From a bacterium (GTDB lineage: Bacteria > Bacillota > Clostridia > Oscillospirales > Oscillospiraceae): a DNA stretch of 50,556 nucleotides. A program made the translations under genes and the position numbers. The number at the start of each line of letters is the position of its first letter. Position 1 is the stretch's first letter. The notes beneath the pieces were generated by a model, which saw only the letters and a program-made list of their open reading frames with translations, was not told where the DNA came from and searched no databases. Location: NCBI GenBank assembly GCA_004560375.1, contig SFVC01000014.1:1-50556 (forward strand), written 5' to 3'. Shown one piece after another: positions 7,748 through 15,931 of this stretch.

Positions 7748-8356
7748 CTACGCCTCCACGTCCACCGGCTCGTAGTTGGGATCGGAGGAGGGGGGCACGT
7801 ACAGCGGGCCGCCCACGTACTTGATGATCACATCGGGCTGCTGGGTGACGGACAGCTCGATGTCACCGGGGGTAAACTCGAACCTGGGCTCGTTCATGCG
7901 CCAGTCGAAGTTCAGCTTATCCATCTCGTAGCGGATGTGCATCTCGCCCGGATCCCAGGTGATCTCGGGGGGAACGGAGGGCAGGAACTTGATGCCAGAA
8001 TTGGGCTTGTAGTTCTTCATGGTGGAGTCCGCCGCGAACTGCCCGATCATGTCCTGCCCGATTTTTGCCTCCAGCAGCATCTGGCCCTGCTGGGCGTAGA
8101 TGGCGGTGGCGGTGTAGGACGCCTGCTGGCCCTGCTGGGCGTACTGCTCCACAGAGCGCATGGCGGTGGGCACCACCGAATTGCGGGCCTCAAAGGTGTC
8201 GATGTTCAGCTTGATGGGGCGGCTCTTGATGCTCAGGCCGCCCTCTCCCCGGGAGATCTCCAGATCAGCGGTGCCGCGGGTGTATTCCAGCTTGGCATGG
8301 GAGACCTTCATCTCAATCTCAATGGGGACGGTTTTGATTTCAATCAGCGGAAACAT
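7748..8356 (-). CDS. YviE-like (DUF6470) flagellar-locus protein
   Basis: This 202-residue protein lies exactly where yviE lies in Bacillus subtilis, between flgL and fliW. It begins PLIEIKTVPIEIEMKVSHAKLEY, has a central Gln/Ala helix (about 68-95) and ends with strands containing ITWDPGEMHIRYEMDKLNFDW, the pattern of the DUF6470 family. No signal peptide or membrane segment is visible. The molecular role is unknown; association with late flagellar assembly comes only from position. The ATG at 8356 is 14 bases from the AAAGGAG site, which is long. A six-codon frame with better spacing lies between (see 8344-8364). Confidence 0.8.
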   Translation of the reverse strand: MFPLIEIKTVPIEIEMKVSHAKLEYTRGTADLEISRGEGGLSIKSRPIKLNIDTFEARNSVVPTAMRSVEQYAQQGQQASYTATAIYAQQGQMLLEAKIGQDMIGQFAADSTMKNYKPNSGIKFLPSVPPEITWDPGEMHIRYEMDKLNFDWRMNEPRFEFTPGDIELSVTQQPDVIIKYVGGPLYVPPSSDPNYEPVDVEA

Positions 8357-8364
8357 GGTCTCAT
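8344..8364 (-). other. Six-codon frame overlapping the yviE-like start
   Basis: ATG at 8364 has AAAGGAG six bases upstream and encodes MRPCFR before TGA at 8344. It overlaps the start of the yviE-like gene in another frame. It may be chance, or a leader that couples initiation at the distant ATG 8356. Confidence 0.3.
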
Positions 8365-8403
8365 TTTCTTCTCCTTTCTCAATCGGGAATCAAGGTGCCG
8401 GGG

Positions 8404-9741
8404 TCAGTTCAGATAATCCATCAGGCTCTCGGAGAGAACACTGTTGCCTACCTTCAGCGCCGCGTTGTAGCAGTACTGGGCCCAGACGAAGGAGGTGATG
8501 GAATCCACCATGTCCACGTCCTCCAGGGCGGCGTACTGCTCCTGGAGATTGTAGAAGTTGTCCTCCAGCAGCTTCTCGTTGTTCTCCAGCTTGGTGGTGC
8601 TGGCGGCCATGTTGGTGAACTCGGTCTTGAAGTTGGAGGAGGCGGTCTCCAGCTTGCCCACCAGCCGGTCAAACTCGGGCCACACGCTTGCCCAGCTGCC
8701 TCCTTCGGGCACACTGTCGGAGATCTGTGTGAGCCGCTGGACGATGGAGTAGATGTTCTTGGGGTCGCCGTCCTCGTCCAGGCCGCAGCCAAAGAAGTTG
8801 ATGCCGTTCAGGGCGGCGTTGAAGCCGCTGGAGGGGATCAGGTTGCCGTTCTCGTTCTCCTGGAAGCCCAGGCCGATGTCCACGTAGTAGGTCTCGTTTT
8901 TGAGGTACTCCAGCTTCTCGGCCTCCAGCTTCTGGGCGTCATACTCCTTGGTGGTCATGGTCTCGGCTTTGTCCATGTTGAGGAAGTACTCGCCGTTGGG
9001 ATCCGGCTCGCCCTTTTCGTTGAATCGCTGGGCCTTATTGGTGGTGTTTACACGCAGCAGGGTGGGCCTATCCGCCTTATCAAGCGCCTGATAGTCCTTC
9101 CTGCTGATGAGGGCGGAGGTGTCCATCTTCACATAGGAGCCGCCGCCGGGCTGGACCTGATTTGTTGTCGGGTTAATCTCCAGCGGCGTCACATTGCCGT
9201 CTGCGTCCGTTGTGCCCATCACCTTCGGCACCGCCGCGTCCACGGACACGCCCCGGTAGAACAGCTCGCCGTCCTTGATCTCAAAGGGGACGTTGTGGCC
9301 GTCCGCCCCGGCGAAGATGAAGTTGTCGCCGTACTTCTGGTTCATGTTCTGCACCAGGATCTCCGACATCCGATCCAGCACCTTGGACAACTGCTCCCGG
9401 GCGTCGCCCTTGGGGTCGTCCAGCCAGCTCAGGGTGGCGCCCTTCAGGGTGTTCATGGGCTCGGCGGTCTCGGTGTCCAGCACCTCGTCCATGGACTGGA
9501 GGCAGCTGTAGGCGGTCTGGTACTTCTTCAGCGTGTCGGAGCAGATGTCGTGCTGGCTGTTCACCGTCATGCGGGCCTTGCGGAGCCGGAAGGCCTTGGC
9601 GGCGGCAGCGGGATCCTCGGCGAAGGAATTGAAGATGCGCTGGGACAGCACGGTGTCCCGGGATTTGTTCATGTTGATGAAGGAGCCCATCAGGTTTGCG
9701 CGGTAGCTTTTCAGCACGCCGCCGGTTGTGGCGCGAATCAT
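8404..9741 (-). CDS. flgL: Flagellar hook-associated protein FlgL (HAP3)
   Basis: FlgL forms the outer hook-filament junction ring. The N-terminus (about 1-60, IRATTGGVLKSYRANL then TVLSQRIFNSFAEDPAAAAKAFRLR) and the C-terminal helix (ALEDVDMVDSITSFVWAQYCYNAALKVGNSVLSESLMDYL) are flagellin-like coiled coils that build the core. The protein is 445 residues, against about 300 in Bacillus. The extra length lies in the middle (about 150-320), the part exposed on the outside of the filament. AAGGAGG is nine bases before ATG 9741, and the gene follows flgK by 18 bases. Confidence 0.92.
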   Translation of the reverse strand: MIRATTGGVLKSYRANLMGSFINMNKSRDTVLSQRIFNSFAEDPAAAAKAFRLRKARMTVNSQHDICSDTLKKYQTAYSCLQSMDEVLDTETAEPMNTLKGATLSWLDDPKGDAREQLSKVLDRMSEILVQNMNQKYGDNFIFAGADGHNVPFEIKDGELFYRGVSVDAAVPKVMGTTDADGNVTPLEINPTTNQVQPGGGSYVKMDTSALISRKDYQALDKADRPTLLRVNTTNKAQRFNEKGEPDPNGEYFLNMDKAETMTTKEYDAQKLEAEKLEYLKNETYYVDIGLGFQENENGNLIPSSGFNAALNGINFFGCGLDEDGDPKNIYSIVQRLTQISDSVPEGGSWASVWPEFDRLVGKLETASSNFKTEFTNMAASTTKLENNEKLLEDNFYNLQEQYAALEDVDMVDSITSFVWAQYCYNAALKVGNSVLSESLMDYLN

Positions 9742-9759
9742 AGTGCCTTACCTCCTTGC

Positions 9760-12423
9760 TTAGCGGCCGGCAACGCCGGTATTGTTGATCAGACGGTCAA
9801 GGGCCTCGTCGATGGTGGTCATCAGACGCATGGCGGCGTTCATGGCCTTCTGATACTGCATCATGTTCATGGCCTCATCGTTGAGATCCACGCCGGAGAT
9901 GCCCTCCCGGCTGCTGTCCAGGGCCACCAGGGTGGTGTAGTCGTTGTTGAGGGCGATGTTGGTGGCCTTGGCGTCCTTGGCCTGCATGGCCATCATGTTG
10001 CTGAACATATCGTTGAAGGAGCCGGTGAACAGGTTGGCGCCCATGGCGTCCGGATCGATGTTCTTGGGGTCGTACACCAGCTTGGCGTCCATGAGGGAGA
10101 TCATGTGGTTGATGTTGATGTTCTGGGTGGTGTGATCCATGCCGCCGCCGGGATTCTCGTCGCTGGGCTCCTCGTCGCCGGGGAACAGCACCTCGAACTT
10201 GGGGATCACCATCCACTCGTTGGAGCTCCAGCCGCTGGACACGTCGATGTTGGAGGCGGTGATGCCGTCGGTGTCGTTGCCGTCGTTGCTGTTGCTGAAC
10301 AGGGGGCCGCCCATCTTGACAGCGCCGTCCGGCTTCTGGCTGGAGTTTTCCAGCCATTTATCCAGCGTCAAGTTGGCTTTTTCCAGCGCTGTTTTTTGAT
10401 CGTCAGTCAAGCCATTGTACTTGCTGATTGGCTCGTTGGCGATGATCAGCTCCGTGCCGTCCTTGTTTACGTAGTTCCCCTTGTGGTTCAGCATATAGCC
10501 CTGGTTGAGCTCGTTGAAGCTCTTGGCGATCTGCTGGGCCAGCAGGTCGAAGGACTTCTGGTAGTAGGGGATGCCCCGCTTGGTTTTGGCGTTCTCGTCG
10601 ATGGTGATGTCGTCGGCGGAGGAGAACTCGCCCTCCTCGGTGAGCATCTCCCGCTGGGCCTGGAGGGAGCCAAAGAGGTCGTTGTCGTCCAGAACCACCT
10701 CCCGGGTGTGCTGGGTCTCGATGACGATCCGGTACACGGTGCCCTCGATCTCGGAGTAGGCGATGGTGGTTTCATTGCCGGTGACGGGATCCGTTGTGGT
10801 GCCCGCGTCTGTTTGGTCAATGTTGTCGGCATCTTTTCCGGCAACAAGCTCTGCCGCGTTGCTCAAGGTGAGATCGCCGCCATTTGTAAGCGTCAGCGTG
10901 GGCGGGTTAGCCGGCCCCGTACCCGGCCCGTTGCCGTCCACGGCGCCGATTGTTTTGGCGGTAAAGAAAATGTCTGCGCCTTGGGCGGTAATCGTGTAGT
11001 CCTGGTTTGGCAGATTATTCAATTCGCCAGCAATGAAGGCGGCAAACTCATCCAAGGTAGTGACTTGGGCAGGTTTGGTGATGGGATTCCTATCAATTAT
11101 AACTGTTTGTGGAAGGGTGCCGTTTGCCGCAAGCTGAAACGTAGCCTTATAGATGGCGTTTGCGCCTGCCGAACCGGCCGCCGTCCAGGTGGTCTTGGAG
11201 CTTTCCCACTTCTCGCCCTTCACGTTCAGCAGCTTGCCCAGCTGGATGGTGTAGTTGTCGTTCTTCCGCAGGATGATCCCGTCGTCGGTGGGGTCGTTGG
11301 TGCCGATGAGGTAAAGATGCTGTCCCTTTTCATCAAATTTTATATTGCCGTTTTCGTCCCTTACCCAGACAGGACTGATAGGGGGGTTAGCAGCCAGGAG
11401 GGCTTTGACCTCGTCGGAATCTGCTGAGGCCTCTTTTGTATAGGAATAATCCTTCAAATACTTATAAAGGTCATAGTTATACGCCGGATAGTCCGGGTTA
11501 AGCGTAAGATCTTCCGCTTTCGTGTTTTCAGTAATGCCCTGATAAGGGTTCATTGACGGCTTCTCCTCTGGAATGGACAGCTGGGTGGCGTACAGGCCGT
11601 CCACCAGCACGGAGGTGTCCGAGTCCACCTTGGGATCCGGGTTGTCGTTGGCCAGGGAGATGGTGAGCTTCTCCACCTGGATGCCCGCGCCCACGTCCTC
11701 CATGGTGTACTCCACCTTGATGTGCATATACTCGGACAAAGCGTCGATCTGGCGGTTGCGCTCGTCCCGCAGCTCCAGGGCCTTGTCGCCGTGGAGCTCC
11801 GCGTCCCGGATGGACTTGTTCAGATCCCGGATGTTCCGGAGAACCTCATTGGCCCCCTTCACGTTTTCCGTCAGATCCTTCTCCGTGTCCAGCCGCACCT
11901 GCTCCAACCGGCCGGCATAGTTCCGGAACATCATGGTGAGGGTTTCCGCCGCGGTGCGAACCAGGGTATTGTTGTCGGAGGTGGGGCTGGCGCCGTAGGC
12001 CCGCAGCTGATCCATCAGATCCTGGAGCTGGGCGTACAGCAGGCCGTCGCCGTCGGTGCCGTCGGCGGCGCTGCCGCCCTTGCCCACCTCGTCCAAAATG
12101 GAGGCGATCTCCTGCAGGCCGGTGAGCTTGGTGTCGTAGTAGGCGGTGCTGGAGGAGGTGTTGCGGTAGCGGATATCCAGATAGGGATCCCGGATCTGGT
12201 TGATTCCGGACACCAGGGCGCCGCTGCCGATGTGCCGCTCCAGGAAGGAGGCGTAACGGTCGTTGCCGCCGGTTTTGAAGCTCACCTGATCCACCCGCTG
12301 GCGGGTGTAGCCCGCGGTGTTGATGTTGGAAATATTGTTGCCCGTCACCCGCAGGCCGTGCTGGGCGGCGTAGATGCCCAGCCGGGCGGTGGTGAAGGAA
12401 TCAAAGGTGCCAAGCGTACCCAT
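9760..12423 (-). CDS. flgK: Flagellar hook-associated protein FlgK (HAP1), enlarged
   Basis: FlgK forms the inner hook-filament junction. The start is diagnostic: GTFDSFTTARLGIYAAQHG, then GNNISNINTAGYTRQRVDQ, followed by IRDPYLDIRYRNTSS. The end is the usual HAP helix (MNMMQYQKAMNAAMRLMTTIDEALDRLINNTG). At 887 residues it is much longer than the common 500-600. The excess lies at about 280-550, where the DNA (about 10780-11570) is less GC-rich and uses codons such as ATA, TTA and AAT more than the flanks, suggesting a variable surface insertion. AAGGAG lies eight bases before ATG 12423. It would be exported by the flagellar apparatus with FlgN as chaperone. Confidence 0.93.
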   Translation of the reverse strand: MGTLGTFDSFTTARLGIYAAQHGLRVTGNNISNINTAGYTRQRVDQVSFKTGGNDRYASFLERHIGSGALVSGINQIRDPYLDIRYRNTSSSTAYYDTKLTGLQEIASILDEVGKGGSAADGTDGDGLLYAQLQDLMDQLRAYGASPTSDNNTLVRTAAETLTMMFRNYAGRLEQVRLDTEKDLTENVKGANEVLRNIRDLNKSIRDAELHGDKALELRDERNRQIDALSEYMHIKVEYTMEDVGAGIQVEKLTISLANDNPDPKVDSDTSVLVDGLYATQLSIPEEKPSMNPYQGITENTKAEDLTLNPDYPAYNYDLYKYLKDYSYTKEASADSDEVKALLAANPPISPVWVRDENGNIKFDEKGQHLYLIGTNDPTDDGIILRKNDNYTIQLGKLLNVKGEKWESSKTTWTAAGSAGANAIYKATFQLAANGTLPQTVIIDRNPITKPAQVTTLDEFAAFIAGELNNLPNQDYTITAQGADIFFTAKTIGAVDGNGPGTGPANPPTLTLTNGGDLTLSNAAELVAGKDADNIDQTDAGTTTDPVTGNETTIAYSEIEGTVYRIVIETQHTREVVLDDNDLFGSLQAQREMLTEEGEFSSADDITIDENAKTKRGIPYYQKSFDLLAQQIAKSFNELNQGYMLNHKGNYVNKDGTELIIANEPISKYNGLTDDQKTALEKANLTLDKWLENSSQKPDGAVKMGGPLFSNSNDGNDTDGITASNIDVSSGWSSNEWMVIPKFEVLFPGDEEPSDENPGGGMDHTTQNININHMISLMDAKLVYDPKNIDPDAMGANLFTGSFNDMFSNMMAMQAKDAKATNIALNNDYTTLVALDSSREGISGVDLNDEAMNMMQYQKAMNAAMRLMTTIDEALDRLINNTGVAGR

Positions 12424-12459
12424 AGCGATTACTCCTTATCCATGCTCCTCTCCGCGGAC

Positions 12460-12936
12460 TCAGGCGCGGAAATCTGTTTTCATCTGTTTTGGGGGCTCCA
12501 CGCCGGGGGCCTCGTAGCCGGAGGCGGCCACCGCGGGATCCACGCCGGCGGCGGTGATCACCTTCTCGATCTGGTGGAGGTTCAGCTCCACCAGAGAGCG
12601 GGCCATATCCGCGCAGCTGCGGTAGATGGTGTAGCTGCTCCGCAGGGCGTCCACGGTTTCCCGGGCCTTGCCGGCCAGCTCGGGGGGGCAGTGCCCCTCC
12701 AGCTCGTCCAGGGGAACCTTGTCCAGCCCCAGCTGGCCCACCAGCTTGAGCCGCTTCAGCTCCAGTCCCCGCAGGTTCAGGGTCATGGCCTGCTCCTGCT
12801 TGAGCACCTCGTCCAGGGCGAGCAGATCGTCCGCCTGGACGGCGGCGGCCTTTTCCTGGGCCAGTTGGGCCAGGCGATCCAGGCTGGAGGCGAGCTCCGC
12901 CAGCAGCTTCAGGTAGGACAGGTGAAGCTGTTCCAT
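12460..12936 (-). CDS. flgN: FlgN-type flagellar export chaperone
   Basis: FlgN proteins bind the C-terminal helices of FlgK and FlgL in the cytoplasm and pass them to the export gate. This 158-residue protein is almost wholly helical, with long Leu/Ala heptads (YLKLLAELASSLDRLAQLAQEKAAAVQ, interrupted here: residues 8-34) and an L-x-EQAM block, as in the YvyG/FlgN family. Its position directly upstream of flgK and its one-base stop/start overlap with flgM (TAATG at 12938-12934) match Bacillus. The C-terminal 25 residues are Pro-rich and probably unstructured. Confidence 0.85.
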   Translation of the reverse strand: MEQLHLSYLKLLAELASSLDRLAQLAQEKAAAVQADDLLALDEVLKQEQAMTLNLRGLELKRLKLVGQLGLDKVPLDELEGHCPPELAGKARETVDALRSSYTIYRSCADMARSLVELNLHQIEKVITAAGVDPAVAASGYEAPGVEPPKQMKTDFRA

Positions 12937-13244
12937 TACAGGGCCTCCCCCAGCCGCAGGATCCGGGCGGCGATGGCCATGGGATCGGGGACATAGGCGT
13001 GATCGGCCACCTGCTGGCGCAGGGTAGCGATGTCGCCGGTGGTGGTGGCGGTGCGTACCTCCTGGGAGAGCTTGCTCACAAGGCCCATAAACCGGTTGTC
13101 CTGGCTGGATCCGGAGAGGGTTACGCTGTCATAATTGCTGCCGCTCTGGGCAGACTGGGCGCGGCTGTCACGCCCGGCGAGGGTCCGATAGACCTTCCGC
13201 GGGGCGATGGGAGAAATTGCGCCATAACCGGACGAGGTCAGCAC
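12936..13244 (-). CDS. flgM: Anti-sigma factor FlgM
   Basis: FlgM holds the flagellar sigma factor SigD inactive until the hook-basal body is finished. The family signature is the C-terminal half: a VTLSGSSQDNRF-like block (about 40-52), a KLSQEVRTAT helix, then IATLRQQVADHAYVPDPMAIAARILRL, the sigma-binding end with the conserved Y-x-P/D-x-x-x-IA pattern. Two GTG starts are possible. The one at 13253 is only two bases from AAAAGGA; the one at 13244 is about ten bases away and better spaced, so I use it (102 residues). A SigD-like promoter lies upstream, so the gene would feed back on its own sigma factor. Confidence 0.88.
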   Translation of the reverse strand: MLTSSGYGAISPIAPRKVYRTLAGRDSRAQSAQSGSNYDSVTLSGSSQDNRFMGLVSKLSQEVRTATTTGDIATLRQQVADHAYVPDPMAIAARILRLGEAL

Positions 13245-13296
13245 AGTACTCACATCCTTTTCAATATCCGATTCGGTTGATGCTGTCTCACTACTT

Positions 13297-13324
13297 ATAT
13301 CGGCAAAATTGGCAGGGACATAAG
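13297..13324 (-). promoter_or_regulatory. SigD (sigma-28) promoter of flgM unit
   Basis: On the minus strand, a perfect GCCGATAT -10 (13304-13297) has CTTA 16 bases upstream (13324-13321), matching the TAAA-N14/16-GCCGATAW pattern only partly at -35. It lies about 50 bases before flgM and just after the cheB terminator. Confidence 0.7.
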
Positions 13325-13397
13325 AAAAAGCAGGAAATTTCTTTTGCAGTAGTGGGTTCCAGGGGCGGAAAGGCGGGAAAACAGCCCGAAAAAGGGC

Positions 13398-13435
13398 GAA
13401 AAAAGAAGCCCGGGGCCTGTTTGCAGGCCCCGGGC
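13398..13435 (-). terminator. Terminator of the cheAWRB unit
   Basis: On the minus strand a perfect 12-bp stem (13435-13424 with 13419-13408, loop CAAA) is followed by TTCTTTTTT. It lies 24 bases after the cheB stop and isolates the chemotaxis unit from flgM. Confidence 0.92.
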
Positions 13436-13458
13436 GGGAAAAACGGGGAAACAGATGT

Positions 13459-14511
13459 TTATCCGAGGGTTTTCAGATGCCGCAGCAGCACGTTGGCCAC
13501 ATTTTCGCAGGAGGCCTGGATCATGACGGCCCCGATGTTTTGGGCCACCCCAGGCATACCGTACACCACGGAGGACTCCTTGTCCTGGCCGATGGTGTAG
13601 GCCCCTTTCTTACGCATCTCCAGCAGGCCGTGGGCGCCGTCCTGGCCCATGCCGGTCATGATGATGCCCACCATTTTGCAGGTGACCGTCTCCGCCATGG
13701 AGTAGAACATGGCGTCCACCGAGGGGCGGTGGCCGCTGACCTTCTCCCCGGGGGTGCAGTTGACAGTGTACCGGGTGCCGATCCGCACCACCCGGCACTG
13801 GAGATCGGCGGGGGCGATGAGGGCCAGGCCCCGTTTCAACTCGTCGCCGCTCTGGGCCTCCCGCACCTCCATGGCGCACAGCCGGTTTAGACGCTCGGCG
13901 TACATCTTGGTGAAGCCGGGGGGCATGTGCTGGACGATGACCATGGGGGGGATATCGGCGGGGAGCCGCTTCATCACCTCCAGGGTGGCCTCCGTGCCGC
14001 CGGTGGAGGCGCCCAGCCCGACGATGACCCGATCCAGTGCGGGGGATGCGCCCAGCTTGGGGATGGGGGCGGAGGCGGCGCGAATAGAGGGGGGGGCGGA
14101 ACGCACCCGGGCGGTGGCGGCCATGACCACCTTCTGGGCCAGGGCGGCCAGGAAGGCGGTCTCGCTGGTGCCGCTGTTGCCCGGCTTGCGGACGAAGTCC
14201 ACCGCGCCCACCGCCAGGGCGTCGAACACCTTCAGGTTCAGGGAGGAGACCAGGATGACGGGAATGGGGTGGGTGGGCAGGTACTCCTTGAGGAAGTCGA
14301 TGCCGCTCTGCCCGGGCATTTCCACATCCATGGTGATCACGTCGGGTTTGTATTGGGGAATTTTGTTTCTGGCGTCCAAGGTGTTGATGGCGTAGCCCAC
14401 CACCTCGATCCGGGGGTGGGCGGACAGGCCCTTGATGATCAGGCTCCGCGCCACCATGGAGTCATCCACCACCATGACGCGGACTTTACTTTGGCTCACA
14501 GGGATTGTCAT
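13459..14511 (-). CDS. cheB: Chemotaxis protein-glutamate methylesterase CheB
   Basis: CheB removes methyl groups from chemoreceptors (and may deamidate glutamines) when phosphorylated by CheA, giving adaptation. A receiver domain occupies about 1-125, with acidic VVDDS (Asp16/17), phosphorylation site Asp62 in ITMDVEMPG, and Lys109 in FVRKP. After an Ala/Pro linker comes the esterase domain with the catalytic triad Ser169 (GLGASTGG), His195 (QHMPPGFT) and Asp291 (TGMGQDGA). The length of 350 residues is normal. It is the last gene of the chemotaxis unit, 76 bases after cheR, and is followed by a strong terminator. Confidence 0.97.
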   Translation of the reverse strand: MTIPVSQSKVRVMVVDDSMVARSLIIKGLSAHPRIEVVGYAINTLDARNKIPQYKPDVITMDVEMPGQSGIDFLKEYLPTHPIPVILVSSLNLKVFDALAVGAVDFVRKPGNSGTSETAFLAALAQKVVMAATARVRSAPPSIRAASAPIPKLGASPALDRVIVGLGASTGGTEATLEVMKRLPADIPPMVIVQHMPPGFTKMYAERLNRLCAMEVREAQSGDELKRGLALIAPADLQCRVVRIGTRYTVNCTPGEKVSGHRPSVDAMFYSMAETVTCKMVGIIMTGMGQDGAHGLLEMRKKGAYTIGQDKESSVVYGMPGVAQNIGAVMIQASCENVANVLLRHLKTLG

Positions 14512-14544
14512 AGGAAAGGGATCCTCCTCTTTTTTGAAAGAGTA

Positions 14545-14577
14545 CCGGGCCGACCGTCGTTAGCGGATTCGGCCCGG
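14545..14577 (-). other. Hairpin between cheR and cheB
   Basis: A 9-bp stem (CCGGGCCGA at 14545-14553 with TCGGCCCGG at 14569-14577, 15-base loop) lies in the only sizeable gap of the chemotaxis unit. No clear T-tract follows on the minus strand, so a partial terminator, an RNA processing site or a stability element are all possible. Confidence 0.45.
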
Positions 14578-14587
14578 CTGATCAGCA

Positions 14588-15427
14588 TCATTTCTGGAAG
14601 GTGGACGGGGCCAGCCGCCGGTAGGGGGCGTTGGCGCTCAGATTCTCCGACTTGCTGATGAGCAGGTAGCCGCCGGGGGCGGTGGCGTCGTAGAACCGCT
14701 GAACCAGGGCGTCCTTGGTGGGCTGATCGAAATAGATCATCACGTTCCGGCAGAAGATCACGTCAAACTTCCGGCGGAAGTGGATGGGATCCATCAGGTT
14801 GAAGGGCTGGAAAATCACGTTGTCCCGCACCTTGGGCGCCACCTGATAGTGCCCGTCGGGCTGCTTGACAAAATACTTCTTCTTCCAATCCGCCGGGATG
14901 GTATCCGGCAGCTCGTACACGCCCTTTTTGGCGGCGGTCATGGCCCGGTTGGAGATATCGGTGGCCAGCAGCCGGGTGTCCCACTGGGCGGCCTGGGGCC
15001 CCAGGTAGTCGAACAGGAACATGGTGATGTTGTAGGGCTCCTCCCCGGTGGAGCAGCCCGCGCTCCAGATGGCCAGGGTTTTGTCCCGCTGGTGGCGCTG
15101 GACGATGTCGGGGAGGATCTTCTGGCAGAACAGATCCAGATGCTCTTTCTCCCGCATGAAGAAGGTGTAGTTGGTGGTGAGCTTATCCAGCAGCAGAGTG
15201 ATCAGGTCGTTGTCCTTGGTCTGAATGACCTGGTTCACAAAGTCGGAGAAGCTGGTATATCCCCGCTGCTTCAACGGGGTGGACAGCCGCCCGGTGATGA
15301 GCTGGCGCTTCTGGGTCAGGTCGATGCCGTAGTTGCTCTGGATGAACTTGGCCAGACGGTTAAAGTCGTTGTCCGAGATAGTCATGGCGGAGAAGGAGCC
15401 GCCGCCCCCCTTTTCCGGGTTAATCAT
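14588..15427 (-). CDS. cheR: Chemotaxis protein methyltransferase CheR
   Basis: CheR transfers methyl groups from S-adenosylmethionine to receptor glutamates. It has the all-helical N-domain (about 15-85, SDNDFNRLAKFIQSNYGIDL then LTTNYTFFMRE). The methyltransferase domain follows, with SAM motif IWSAGCSTGEEPY (about 120-132), ATDISNRAM, and FDVIFCRNVMIYFD near 225-238. ATG 15427 overlaps the cheW stop by eight bases and would be translated by coupling. ATG 15385 (MTISDNDFN) is an alternative that fits family length better but has poor ribosome-site spacing. Confidence 0.95.
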   Translation of the reverse strand: MINPEKGGGGSFSAMTISDNDFNRLAKFIQSNYGIDLTQKRQLITGRLSTPLKQRGYTSFSDFVNQVIQTKDNDLITLLLDKLTTNYTFFMREKEHLDLFCQKILPDIVQRHQRDKTLAIWSAGCSTGEEPYNITMFLFDYLGPQAAQWDTRLLATDISNRAMTAAKKGVYELPDTIPADWKKKYFVKQPDGHYQVAPKVRDNVIFQPFNLMDPIHFRRKFDVIFCRNVMIYFDQPTKDALVQRFYDATAPGGYLLISKSENLSANAPYRRLAPSTFQK

Positions 15428-15902
15428 GGGGCAGGAGCTGCTCGCAGTCCAGCACCATCATGGTGCCCGAGCCGTCGGGCAGGGAGCATATACCGGACAC
15501 CAGGAGCTGGGCGCTGTTGGCGGGGAGGGGGTGGATGTTGGCCTTGGGAATGTCCAGCATCTGATCCACGCCGTCCACCAGGAAGCCCAGCTGCACATCG
15601 CCCAGGTTGATCACCACCACCAGGCTGTCATCCTCCCGGGAGGGCAGGCCCATCCGGGAGCAGATGTCCAGAATGGGGATCATCTGGCCGCGCATATTGA
15701 TGATGCCCCGGATGAAGTTGGGCACCATAGGCAGGTAGGTGATGACCTGATTGTTCAGGATCTCCACCACGTCCTCGGCAATGACGCCCAGCTTCAGGTG
15801 GGCGGCCATAAAAATAAGGTATTTCTGGGAGTCCACGCCGTCGTCGGCTACGTTCAGGGCCTCCAACTCGTCCTCACGGGCGAACATGACTTCGTTGCTC
15901 AT
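15420..15902 (-). CDS. cheW: Chemotaxis adaptor CheW
   Basis: CheW links receptors to CheA. The protein is 160 residues with an acidic start of about 25 residues and then the CheW fold: QKYLIFMAAHLKLGVIAEDVVEIL, PNFIRGIINMRGQMIPILDICSRMG, and VQLGFLVDGVDQMLDI. The GIINMRG core is typical. The start at ATG 15902 is chosen because AAGGAG lies nine bases upstream; an in-frame start 33 bases earlier would overlap cheA. It lies between cheA and cheR. Confidence 0.95.
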   Translation of the reverse strand: MSNEVMFAREDELEALNVADDGVDSQKYLIFMAAHLKLGVIAEDVVEILNNQVITYLPMVPNFIRGIINMRGQMIPILDICSRMGLPSREDDSLVVVINLGDVQLGFLVDGVDQMLDIPKANIHPLPANSAQLLVSGICSLPDGSGTMMVLDCEQLLPHD

Positions 15903-15931
15903 GCTTTTCTCTCCTTGTTCCCAAATCGGGC

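Noticed and set aside
8395..11427. 1010-codon plus-strand open frame across flgL and flgK
   Set aside because: Its Val/Leu/Gly/His-rich composition is typical of antisense frames in GC-rich DNA; flgL and flgK on the minus strand are unmistakable.
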